This document shows positions 33,945 to 41,307 of a stretch of DNA of 64,000 bases, in pieces. The DNA comes from Williamsia limnetica (GTDB lineage: Bacteria; Actinomycetota; Actinomycetes; Mycobacteriales; Mycobacteriaceae), in the NCBI RefSeq assembly GCF_003217475.1, contig NZ_QJSP01000008.1, positions 124,001-188,000 of the forward strand, written 5' to 3'. Made by a program: the position numbers and the translations under genes. Each line of letters begins with the position of its first letter. The first letter of the stretch is position 1. Under the pieces are notes generated by a model. That model worked only from the letters and a program-made list of their open reading frames with translations. It was not told the DNA's origin and did not search any database.

Positions 33945-33965
33945 ATATCAATGGTTTATTGATAT
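33945..33965. promoter_or_regulatory. palindrome upstream of the FMN monooxygenase (candidate GntR operator)
   Basis: ATATCAAT-GGTTT-ATTGATAT is an 8-bp perfect inverted repeat between the monooxygenase (start 33908) and the divergent GntR gene (start 34162). A related TGATATATCA palindrome lies before the flavin reductase gene, so one regulator could control both halves of the two-component monooxygenase. Confidence 0.55.
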
Positions 33966-34161
33966 ATTGAACTTAGAAGGATCCGCCGTCAAGCGGTGCA
34001 ACGATTCGCCCCGCATCCGGTCGCATTCGAACGGACGAGTTACCCGACCCGAGCCCGGGGTCCATATCCTGGCCACAGGGCAGCGGCGGCGCGAACGGCC
34101 GGAACCCCTGCGCGGGCGAACCAGACGTCACGTGCGCGAGACGTAGAAGAGGATGTGTACG

Positions 34162-34866
34162 GTGAGCGACAGCGATCACGGCCCCTGGGTCGTCGGTGAG
34201 GTCAGAGAAGGTGGCGCGGGTCGGCGAACCGAGCGCGAACGCGTCGGGAACGTACTTCGCGACCGAATTCTCTCGGGCCTGCTCACGGCCGGTGATCGAA
34301 TTGATCTCGACTCGTACGCAACGGAATTCGGTACGAGCCGGACGCCCGTCCGCGAGGCCTGCCTCACCTTGGCACAAGAGGGACTCGTCAAGGTCGCCCA
34401 GCGCAGCGGGGTCACCGTCATCGGGGTCTCGGCAGAGACGACGATGGAGAACTTCACCATCATGGCCGCCTTGTCGGGCGTGGCAGCGCAGTGGGCGGCC
34501 GAGAAGATCGGCCCCCGAGACCTTCTCCGCATCCGGGAACTCAACCGCGAAATTCACGTCGCAGTCCAGACCGGAGACGATATAGCCACCTTGAACTGGC
34601 TCTTTCACCGCGAGATCAACAAGGCCTGCGGATCGCCCCGGCTGCAGGCGATGCTCGGGGATGCAGGCCGGATGATCCCGCGGCGTTTCTTCGAACTGTT
34701 CCCGGAGCATGTGCCGTGTTCGCTGGACGACCACGACGCCTTGGTCACCGCCCTGGCCAACCGAGACGGCGCCGCGGCTCGGCGAGTCAGCGAAGATCAC
34801 TTCCGCGGGCCCGCCGAGCTTCTCAGCGCCCACATTCTCCGGCAGGGTCCCACCGGCTCGCGCTGA
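34162..34866 (+). CDS. GntR family transcriptional regulator (FCD subfamily)
   Basis: 234 residues from the GTG at 34162, preceded by AGAAGAGG at suitable distance; the ATG at 34153 touches that site and is less likely. The winged helix reads VLRDRILSGLLTAGDRIDLD then ATEFGTSRTPVREACLTLAQ and EGLVKVAQRSGVTV. The all-helical FCD ligand domain follows, with metal/ligand positions such as FHREINKACGSPRLQ and LDDHDALVTALANRDGAAAR. It lies between the FMN monooxygenase operon and the flavin reductase and probably represses both in the absence of the substrate or its CoA ester. Confidence 0.9.
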   Translation: MSDSDHGPWVVGEVREGGAGRRTERERVGNVLRDRILSGLLTAGDRIDLDSYATEFGTSRTPVREACLTLAQEGLVKVAQRSGVTVIGVSAETTMENFTIMAALSGVAAQWAAEKIGPRDLLRIRELNREIHVAVQTGDDIATLNWLFHREINKACGSPRLQAMLGDAGRMIPRRFFELFPEHVPCSLDDHDALVTALANRDGAAARRVSEDHFRGPAELLSAHILRQGPTGSR

Positions 34867-34897
34867 AATCCGACACGGTCGCCGGCGCACAGCGCAA

Positions 34898-35398
34898 TCA
34901 CTCCACGCGCGAACCCTCACCGAGCGCATGCCACGTCCGGTCGTGGTAAACCAATGGAGCACTTGAGCATTCATCTGCCACATCCTTGATCTCTAGTGCT
35001 TCGACCGCGATGACCGTCGAACTTCCCGCGTCCATCTGAGAGACCACCTTGCCGCGGATCCACGTACGCGCCGCCGGGAAATGGGGCTCCCCGGTGGGCA
35101 GCCTCGACCAGATGGAACTGTCGGCAAAGCGGTCGATGCCGCTGGTGGCACCCAACTTGGCTATCTGCAGTTCATCGACGCTGAGCAGGTGGACCACCAC
35201 TGTCTCGGCGGCGCGGATGGTCGCCGTACTCGAGGATTGGTGCGACACCGAGAACATCAGCAGCGGCGGGTCGACACTCACCGACGACACCGAGGTCGCC
35301 GTCAGGGCGACGGGCCCCGCGCCGGCGTCGGCGGTGATCACCGAGACGCCGCCGGGGTGCCCACGGAAAGCGGCCTTGAACAGATCTGCGGATGCCAT
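34898..35398 (-). CDS. flavin reductase-like protein (FMN reductase partner)
   Basis: 166 residues from the ATG at 35398. The HpaC/DszD-type flavin reductase fold is visible: FKAAFRGHPGGVSVITADAG, VALTATSVSSVSVDPPLLMF, HLLSVDELQIAKLGA and VVSQMDAGSSTVIAVEALEI. It should reduce FMN with NAD(P)H and supply FMNH2 to the luciferase-like monooxygenase across the GntR gene. The start fits a leaderless transcript: a TAATAT -10 ends 6 nt before ATG 35398. An ATG two codons earlier (35404) would leave no room for this. The gene converges on gntR, 31 bp apart. Confidence 0.88.
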   Translation of the reverse strand: MASADLFKAAFRGHPGGVSVITADAGAGPVALTATSVSSVSVDPPLLMFSVSHQSSSTATIRAAETVVVHLLSVDELQIAKLGATSGIDRFADSSIWSRLPTGEPHFPAARTWIRGKVVSQMDAGSSTVIAVEALEIKDVADECSSAPLVYHDRTWHALGEGSRVE

Positions 35399-35404
35399 AT
35401 GCAT

Positions 35405-35432
35405 ATATTAGTCCACAACTGATATATCAAAC
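35405..35432 (-). promoter_or_regulatory. promoter and candidate GntR operator of the flavin reductase
   Basis: On the minus strand TAATAT (35410-35405) is a near-perfect -10, and TTGTTT/TTGATA lies upstream as -35. The palindrome TGATATATCA (35420-35429) overlaps the -35/spacer and resembles the half-sites of the palindrome before the FMN monooxygenase gene. Confidence 0.55.
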
Positions 35433-35449
35433 AAGGTCTGTGGTCGGTC

Positions 35450-36415
35450 TTACTCGGAATCGGGCGCGACCCATCGATCCTGTCGGTTCATACCCGCCGC
35501 ACGACCCTTCGCCGAGATCACCAGAGCCATCTTGCGAGACGCCTCATCGATCATCTCGTCGCCCAGCATCGCCGCACCGCGCGCTCCGCCCGTTTCGGAT
35601 GTACACCACGCATACGCGTCGAGAATGTTCTCCGCGTGGTCGAAGTCGTTCTGGCGAGGACTGAATATCTCGTTGAGGTCGTCGATCTGGGTCGGATGAA
35701 GAGCCCATTTGCCGTCGAATCCGAGAGCCGCAGCCCGACCCGCAACACGCTTGAAGCCGTCGAGATCCTTGATCGCGAGGTACGGGCCGTCGACGGCCTG
35801 CAAATCGTGCGCGCGCGCCGCCATGAGAATGCTCATCAGGATGTGGTGATAGGCGTCGCCGACGTCATAGCCGGGCGGTTGCTCGCCCACCACAAGCGAT
35901 TTCATCTGTATCGACGCCATGAAGTCGGCCGGCCCGAAGATCAAGGTCTCGACGCGGGGGCTTGCGCCTGCGATCGCATCGAGGGCCAAGAGCCCCTTCG
36001 CGTTTTCGATCTGGATCTCGAACCCGATCCGGCCGACCTCGAGTCCTTCTGCCTTCTCGATCTGGGTGACGAGTAGGTCGAGCGCTTGAACCTGCGCCGC
36101 GTCTTGAGTTTTCGGGAGCATGAGGCAGTCGAGGTTCGCACCGGCGCCACCGACGACGTCGACGACATCCCGATATGTCCACTCGGTGGTCCAGTCATTG
36201 ATCCGGACCGTGCGTACCCGGTCCCCGAATCCGCCTTCGTTGAGCGACTTCACGATGTTCTCGCGGCCGGCCGGTTTCGCGGCAGGGGCGCAGGCGTCCT
36301 CGAGATCGAGGAACAGCGCATCGGACTTCAGCGCCCGCGCTTTGTCGATCATCTTCAGACTCGAGCCGGGCACCGCCAGGGTCGAGCGGCGGGGACGAGG
36401 AGAACTCTTGGTCAC
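35450..36415 (-). CDS. CitE-like HpcH/HpaI aldolase/lyase (second copy)
   Basis: 321 residues. Signatures are SDALFLDLEDACAP near residue 32, GFEIQIENAKGLLALDAIAG near 135, TLIFGPADFMASI near 155 and GKWALHPTQIDDLNEIF near 225. It is clearly homologous to, but diverged from, the CitE-like protein at 30381-31289 (same LDLEDA and GKWAxHPxQI elements), so the two probably act on different CoA substrates. A 78-codon ORF with repeated LAPATPGAE elements overlaps its start by 4 nt. The C-terminal tail (GMNRQDRWVAPDSE) is longer than in the first copy. Confidence 0.88.
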   Translation of the reverse strand: MTKSSPRPRRSTLAVPGSSLKMIDKARALKSDALFLDLEDACAPAAKPAGRENIVKSLNEGGFGDRVRTVRINDWTTEWTYRDVVDVVGGAGANLDCLMLPKTQDAAQVQALDLLVTQIEKAEGLEVGRIGFEIQIENAKGLLALDAIAGASPRVETLIFGPADFMASIQMKSLVVGEQPPGYDVGDAYHHILMSILMAARAHDLQAVDGPYLAIKDLDGFKRVAGRAAALGFDGKWALHPTQIDDLNEIFSPRQNDFDHAENILDAYAWCTSETGGARGAAMLGDEMIDEASRKMALVISAKGRAAGMNRQDRWVAPDSE

Positions 36416-36648
36416 CGGGTTTCTCCCGATTCGTCCTCCGGGGTACCCAGGATCTCTGCCCCGGGGGTGGCGGGAGCCAACACATCTTCATCGGGTGAGC
36501 CCGAACCGTCGGTTGCGGCCGGGCCATCCGGCGATCCCAGGTTCTCCGCGCCCGGCGTCGCCGGCGCAAGCACACCATCGGCAGCCTCGGTCGACTCGGG
36601 TTGGCGCTGTTCTTCGTTGGATGACCGCTGTTGTTCGTTGGATGACAT
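36412..36648 (-). CDS. small acidic repeat protein coupled to the second CitE-like gene
   Basis: 78 residues from the ATG at 36648, chosen because GAGAGG lies 6 nt upstream. The sequence is hydrophilic and acidic, with two copies of a short element: VLAPATPGAENLGSP and VLAPATPGAEILGTP, preceded by a doubled SSNEQQR/SSNEEQR. No family is recognised. It overlaps the CitE-like start by 4 nt, so translation is coupled. The repeat and the absence of hydrophobic core suggest a disordered peptide: a partner tail, a linker subunit or a processed precursor cannot be told apart. The island operator pair lies 83-118 nt upstream. Confidence 0.6.
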   Translation of the reverse strand: MSSNEQQRSSNEEQRQPESTEAADGVLAPATPGAENLGSPDGPAATDGSGSPDEDVLAPATPGAEILGTPEDESGETR

Positions 36649-36729
36649 CCTCAGCCTCTCTTGACGCTCGATTACTTTGGCCACACCTGCCGGCGAGGCG
36701 TGGTCCGTGATCTCTTACCGCGTTCTCAA

Positions 36730-36765
36730 GGAATCGATATTCTCCAAAATGAGAGCGATACTCTC
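36730..36765. promoter_or_regulatory. tandem operator upstream of the small repeat protein and second CitE gene
   Basis: GAGAGCGATACTCTC (36751-36765) is a perfect palindrome of the GAGAG-N5-CTCTC variant seen also at 29895; GGAATCGATATTCTC (36730-36744) keeps a good right half. Their centres are 21 bp apart, the same spacing as at 9285, 19049 and 29874. Confidence 0.55.
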
Positions 36766-36940
36766 CTATCGTAGCCCGAACCCTCCGGTTTCAACAGGCG
36801 GTGCAGGCACGCAGGGGCAGAACGGCCCCGAGCCCCGGGCAACCGATGACTTTTGTCATGGACCTTCAGTGCAACAGCCAGGCGTTATCGATGATTGCGC
36901 GCACTACTGCCGGCGGCTGGACTCGACCAGGGTTGTTGCC

Positions 36941-37180
36941 ATGACCACAACACAGAACGACTCACCACTGAGCAATCTCATGTCGGACGCAATGCGCTTC
37001 GGTCCGGCCCCGACCCGGGGCCGCGAAGTCGCCGTCATCTTGAGCACCTTCGTCCTGGTCGCCATCATCGTGGCCATATTCGCGCCGCCGGTCGTCTTCG
37101 TGGCGATCGCCATCGCAGCGACTGTCGTGAACTTCGCGATCCGCTGGGCCATCGGCAGCCGGAAGTGGGGTTCGCGATGA
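36941..37180 (+). CDS. small membrane protein preceding the ABC transporter
   Basis: 79 residues from the ATG at 36941. The N-terminus is polar (MTTTQNDSPLSNLMSDAMRF); two closely spaced hydrophobic stretches follow (VAVILSTFVLVAIIVAIF and VVFVAIAIAATVVNFAI), giving two predicted spans with a basic tail. The stop overlaps the ABC ATPase start by 4 nt (ATGA), so it is part of the transporter/two-component operon. The family is unknown; it may be a transporter accessory or a sensor-interacting protein. Confidence 0.6.
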   Translation: MTTTQNDSPLSNLMSDAMRFGPAPTRGREVAVILSTFVLVAIIVAIFAPPVVFVAIAIAATVVNFAIRWAIGSRKWGSR

Positions 37181-38118
37181 GCAACGCCATCACCGCCCGC
37201 GGTCTCCGCCGGGTCTACGGCCACGGCGACACCGCATTCGAAGCGGTCAGGGGAATCGACCTCGATGTCGCGGAGGGTGAGGTGTTCGCCCTCCTCGGTA
37301 CCAACGGCGCAGGCAAGACCTCCACGTTCGACCTTCTCGAAGGTCTCGAGGCACCCACCGACGGCGATGTGGAGGTATTCGGTCTGGACCCGCGCAAGGA
37401 CCGCAAGCTGGTTCGGCCACAGGTCGGCATCATGTTGCAGTCCGGCGGCCTGCCCGCCGAGCTGACCATCGCCGAAACCCTGGAGATGTGGCGCGGCACC
37501 TGTAGCAATCCCACGACCGCCGACGCAGTGCTGGCGCAGGTCGATCTGACCGATCGCGCACACGTTCGGGTCGGGTCGCTGTCGGGCGGGGAGAAGCGCC
37601 GAGTGGATCTGGCCTGCGCCCTGCTCGGTCAACCGCGACTGTTGTTCCTCGACGAACCGACCACCGGACTCGACCCCGAGAGTCGCCGCGCCACCTGGCA
37701 TCTGCTCGCCGGCCTCAAGGCCGCCGGGGTGACCATGGTCCTGACCACGCACTACCTCGACGAGGCCGAGACCCTCGCCGACACCATCGCGATCATGCAC
37801 AAGGGGCAGATCGCGCGCCGCGGATCGCTGCGCGAGATCGTCGACCAGCATCCGGCGCGCATCGTGTTCGATCACCCCGGATTGCCCCTGCCACCGCTGC
37901 ACGGCGCACAGATCGATGCACAGTCGCGGGTGACCATCTACACCCATGATCTGCAGATGCACCTGTCCGAAGTGCTGGCCTGGGCCGGCGGGCACGGCCT
38001 GCACCTGCGCGGGCTCGAAGCCCGCGCAGCCTCACTCGAATCGGTGTTCCTCGACATCGCCGACGACCCCGCCGACGCATCGGCGCCCTCCACCGACATG
38101 ATCGGAGCATCACGATGA
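37177..38118 (+). CDS. ABC transporter ATP-binding protein (drug/lipid export type)
   Basis: 313 residues. Walker A is LGTNGAGKTSTFDLLEG near residue 40, the signature VGSLSGGEKRRVDLACAL near 135 and Walker B LLFLDEPTTGLD near 160, with the H-loop VLTTHYLDEAE. The C-terminal extension (IVFDHPGLPLPPLHGA onward) is the usual DUF4162-like tail of CcmA/DrrA-type ATPases. It overlaps its permease (38115) by 4 nt. With the two-component genes downstream, this is the frequent actinobacterial ABC-2/DesKR-like cassette for export of an antibiotic or lipid. Confidence 0.92.
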   Translation: MSNAITARGLRRVYGHGDTAFEAVRGIDLDVAEGEVFALLGTNGAGKTSTFDLLEGLEAPTDGDVEVFGLDPRKDRKLVRPQVGIMLQSGGLPAELTIAETLEMWRGTCSNPTTADAVLAQVDLTDRAHVRVGSLSGGEKRRVDLACALLGQPRLLFLDEPTTGLDPESRRATWHLLAGLKAAGVTMVLTTHYLDEAETLADTIAIMHKGQIARRGSLREIVDQHPARIVFDHPGLPLPPLHGAQIDAQSRVTIYTHDLQMHLSEVLAWAGGHGLHLRGLEARAASLESVFLDIADDPADASAPSTDMIGASR

Positions 38119-38939
38119 CCACCATGAGCCCACCCGCCACCGCCGGAGTCGGCTTCGGCCGACGTCCACTCGCCGCCCTGTCCAAGGCCGAGTACCGACA
38201 GTTCCGCCGGAACAAGACCCTCGTCATCATGGGAACGGTGTTTCCCGTCGCGTTGCCGTTGGTGTCGTTCTTTCTGGCACGCAACGACTCGGGGTCCACC
38301 GCCGAGGTCGCGACCACCGGACTCGAGATGTTCGCGCTGATGGCGTTCCTCTTCGTGCAGTACTATTCGGTGCTGTCGCTGATCACCACGCGCCGCGGCG
38401 AAGGCGTGCTCAAGCGACTGCGCACCGGCGAGGCCTCCGACTGGCAGATCCAGGCCGCGCCCGCAGTACCGAGCGCGCTGCTCACCGTCGTCGGCGGTGT
38501 CATCGTCGCCGGGGTGATCTACGGCGCGGGCGCGCCCGCCCCCGTGAACGCCGTGGCACTCGTGATCGGCCTGGTCGCCGGCATCATCGTGTTCTCTCTG
38601 CTGGGTCTGGCAACAAGCGCCGTCACCAAGAACGCAGAGGCCGCACAGATCACGTCGATGCCGGTCATGATCCTCGCGTTCGTCGGTCTGACATCGATCC
38701 GCGACATCCTGCCCGAGCGGATGGCAGCAGCCGCCGACTGGACCCCGTTCGCAGCACTGTCGGACCTCATCTCCCTCGGTGCCTCGGGCAAGCTCGCCAC
38801 CGCGGAAGACTCGATCGCCGCGACGGACTTCGCGGGTACCTTCACCGAGATGGGCCAACCGCTTGCGACACTGGGTCTATGGACCGTGCTGGCGCTCGCC
38901 CTGATCGCGACAAGCTTCCGGTGGGACGACCGCAGGTGA
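38115..38939 (+). CDS. ABC-2 type transporter permease
   Basis: 274 residues with six predicted spans, for example LVIMGTVFPVALPLVSFFLA, VPSALLTVVGGVIVAGVIYG and ALVIGLVAGIIVFSLLGLAT, and a cytoplasmic N-terminus (LSKAEYRQFRRNKTL) that contacts the ATPase. This is the ABC-2 exporter fold. The stop overlaps the histidine kinase GTG start (GTGA). Co-translation with the ATPase and kinase implies that the sensor responds to the transported compound or to the membrane state it affects. Confidence 0.9.
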   Translation: MTTMSPPATAGVGFGRRPLAALSKAEYRQFRRNKTLVIMGTVFPVALPLVSFFLARNDSGSTAEVATTGLEMFALMAFLFVQYYSVLSLITTRRGEGVLKRLRTGEASDWQIQAAPAVPSALLTVVGGVIVAGVIYGAGAPAPVNAVALVIGLVAGIIVFSLLGLATSAVTKNAEAAQITSMPVMILAFVGLTSIRDILPERMAAAADWTPFAALSDLISLGASGKLATAEDSIAATDFAGTFTEMGQPLATLGLWTVLALALIATSFRWDDRR

Positions 38940-40120
38940 ACAAGGTGATCGCGGTGTCCTCCTGGTGGCATGGGCTGACCGGGCCGGAGAAGTTCCGGCT
39001 CTACACCCAACTCACGCTCCAGGGGGCCATTGCCGCGGTCGCTGTCATCGCCGCAGTCACCGCGGTCTCCACCCCCTGGGCGGCGGTCACGATTGCCGTG
39101 TCAGGCATCGCGGCCGTCATGGCCATCCAGGCTCAACACGATCTGGCCACCTGGTCCCCCAGAGCTTTTCAGCGCTGGATGTTTCCGGTCGCCACTGGGG
39201 TGCTGATCGTCTCGTGGACGCTCTGCGCGATCGTCGCGAACAGAATCCCAACCGAGACCGATGTCGATGCGGCGCGAGCCACAGGCACGTATGCGGCCCT
39301 GCTGGCGTCCCTGTCTGTGGTGTCCTTCACCCGGCGAAAGTGGTGGATTTTAATTGTCATCAGCATCGCCACCGGGCTTGTCTTCGGATCGACGCCGGCG
39401 TCCGGGCTGCAACTGACGGCGGTCATCTTCTTCGTCGGCGGCTTCATGGTCATCACCACGCTGGCAACGCTGTGGGGATTGCGAATCGTCGATGAACTCG
39501 AACGCACCAGGACCGTCGAGGCAAGGCTGCGGGTCGCCGAAGAGCGACTGCGTTTCTCCCGCGACCTCCACGATGTCGTGGGAAGGAGCTTCTCGGCGAT
39601 CGCGGTGAAGAGCGAGCTCGCGGCGACGCTGGTCCGAGCCTCTGCAGCCGACCGCGCAGCGACCGAGATGGACGAGGTCAAGGCGCTCGCCGTCGAATCG
39701 ATGGACCAGATGCGCGAACTCGTCCGGGGGTACCGCGGCATCGACCTCGAGGGCGAGGTGGCCGGTGCCCGCTCCCTGCTGAAGGCCGCAGGTTGCGACC
39801 TCGCGGTCGAGGGCGACGCGTCGAAGGTACCCGGGCCCTTCCACGAGGTCGCCGCGTGGGCGGTCCGGGAAGGCACCACCAATATCGTCAAGCACTCAGC
39901 CGCGACCGCTGCGACTCTCACCCTCGGCAGCGGTGGAATGTCGTTGCGCAACAACGGCGCCCCGGACGCATCGTTGGCGACCGATGAGCGTTCGGGGCTC
40001 AAAGGACTCGCCGAGCGACTCTCCGCGGCCGGCGCCCGCCTCGACACCGCTGTCACCGGCGACGGTTTCATACTCGAAATACTATGGGAGAACCATGATT
40101 CCAGTCCTACTGGCCGATGA
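38936..40120 (+). CDS. sensor histidine kinase (DesK/NarX-like, HisKA_3)
   Basis: 394 residues from the GTG at 38936. Several membrane spans fill residues 20-185 (GAIAAVAVIAAVTAVSTPWA and AVIFFVGGFMVITTLATLWG among them). The HisKA_3 phosphoacceptor is RFSRDLHDVVGRSFSAIAVK near residue 205, and the ATPase N-box is AVREGTTNIVKHS with a G-box SGLKGLAERL. The lack of a large extracytoplasmic domain suggests sensing within the membrane, as in DesK. It overlaps the response regulator by 26 nt. Confidence 0.9.
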   Translation: MNKVIAVSSWWHGLTGPEKFRLYTQLTLQGAIAAVAVIAAVTAVSTPWAAVTIAVSGIAAVMAIQAQHDLATWSPRAFQRWMFPVATGVLIVSWTLCAIVANRIPTETDVDAARATGTYAALLASLSVVSFTRRKWWILIVISIATGLVFGSTPASGLQLTAVIFFVGGFMVITTLATLWGLRIVDELERTRTVEARLRVAEERLRFSRDLHDVVGRSFSAIAVKSELAATLVRASAADRAATEMDEVKALAVESMDQMRELVRGYRGIDLEGEVAGARSLLKAAGCDLAVEGDASKVPGPFHEVAAWAVREGTTNIVKHSAATAATLTLGSGGMSLRNNGAPDASLATDERSGLKGLAERLSAAGARLDTAVTGDGFILEILWENHDSSPTGR

Positions 40121-40715
40121 CGAAACCCTCATCCGCACAGCCATGGCCGCGCTCCTCGACCTCGAAGACGATCTGGAGGTCGCAGGCCACGTCGACTCCG
40201 GCGAAGATCTTCTCACCGCGTGGCGCGCCCGGATCGCGGGCGACGATGCCGTGGCGGTCGCCGTCATCGACCTGCAGATGCCCGGTCTCGACGGCATCGA
40301 CACCGCCATCGAGATACTGTCTCTCACCCCTGGTGCCGGGATTCTGATCGTCACCAGCCACGGCCGCCCTGGATATCTCAAGCGAGCACTGACGGCGGGG
40401 GTACGAGGATTTCTTCCGAAGACGGCGTCGGCGGCGACTCTGGCCGAGGTGATCCGCACCGTCCACAGCGGTGGTCGCCACGTCGACCCACAACTGGCCG
40501 CCGAGGCCATCAGTGCGGGCGACACCATACTCACCGCGCGAGAGGCCGACGTCCTGGAGTTCGCCATCGACGGCGCCTCCGTGGACGAGATCGCCACCCG
40601 CGCACACCTGTCCCCCGGAACCGCTCGCAATTACCTGTCGTCGGCGATGGCGAAACTCGGCGCGTCCAACCGGTACGAGGCCGCCCTCAAGGCACGTAAG
40701 CACGGCTGGATCTGA
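40095..40715 (+). CDS. response regulator, NarL/LuxR type (DesR-like)
   Basis: 206 residues from the ATG at 40095 with GGGAG just upstream. The receiver has the acidic pair LLADDETLIR, the phospho-Asp in VAVIDLQMPGLDGID near residue 55 and Lys in FLPKTASAAT near 105. The C-terminal LuxR HTH is LTAREADVLEFAIDGASVDE followed by ATRAHLSPGTARNYLSSAMA. It is the cognate partner of the overlapping kinase and probably regulates the upstream transporter genes. Confidence 0.92.
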   Translation: MIPVLLADDETLIRTAMAALLDLEDDLEVAGHVDSGEDLLTAWRARIAGDDAVAVAVIDLQMPGLDGIDTAIEILSLTPGAGILIVTSHGRPGYLKRALTAGVRGFLPKTASAATLAEVIRTVHSGGRHVDPQLAAEAISAGDTILTAREADVLEFAIDGASVDEIATRAHLSPGTARNYLSSAMAKLGASNRYEAALKARKHGWI

Positions 40716-40732
40716 GGCGGGACCGAGCGAGC

Positions 40733-41137
40733 TCAGGACTCGCCGTCGTCGAGCACTCCCACCGAGACACCGTAGGGCAGGAATCGGACGCGGCGGCGCA
40801 CGTCGACGTTGTCCTTGTGTGCCCGCAGGGCGTCGAGTTCGGATGAGAAGACCTGGTCGATGCGTGCCGTCCCGTCGTCGTCGACGGTGTAGATGGCCCA
40901 CACGCCGTCGCCGGTCTCGCCCGTCGTCTCACGCGTGGGCGCCGGCTGCTTGGTCTGCTGTGCCGCGCTTCGGAACATCGTCTCGCTGAACATCGCTGCC
41001 AGCGGGTTGCTGTTTGCCCCCGATTGGCCCATTCCCTTGGCGACCTGGCCGAGCATGTCGCGGAAGCCTTCGCTGGCCTCGCGGGCGATACGGTCGAGAT
41101 CGTCGGGGTCGAATCCGAACGGTCCGTTGTTGCTCAT
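40733..41137 (-). CDS. conserved actinobacterial hypothetical protein
   Basis: 134 residues from the ATG at 41137, which has AGGAGACACCC directly upstream; in-frame sequence further upstream lacks a ribosome site. The N-terminal part (FDPDDLDRIAREASEGFRDM) is an amphipathic helix, followed by a polar linker, and the C-terminal half (GVWAIYTVDDDGTARIDQVF and NVDVRRRVRFLPYGVSVGVL) looks like a small alpha/beta domain. No enzyme motif is visible. It converges on the response regulator, 17 bp apart, and is monocistronic. Confidence 0.7.
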   Translation of the reverse strand: MSNNGPFGFDPDDLDRIAREASEGFRDMLGQVAKGMGQSGANSNPLAAMFSETMFRSAAQQTKQPAPTRETTGETGDGVWAIYTVDDDGTARIDQVFSSELDALRAHKDNVDVRRRVRFLPYGVSVGVLDDGES

Positions 41138-41307
41138 GGGTGTCTCCTGTCGATGCTGTCGCCTTCCAGTGTGCACCTCTCGGCCAAGTGGCCGCCGGAT
41201 CGAGCGCACCGATTACCCTTCCTCGCGGCGTGCGCGGGCTATCGTGAGCACCAACACGCCGATGATCGGTCGATCAGTTCATTCGAGAGCCACTTACCGG
41301 AAAGCCG

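Noticed and set aside
32451-33962. Long plus-strand ORF opposite the FMN monooxygenase
   Set aside because: A shadow of codon bias in a GC-rich gene; the minus-strand frame has clear family motifs.
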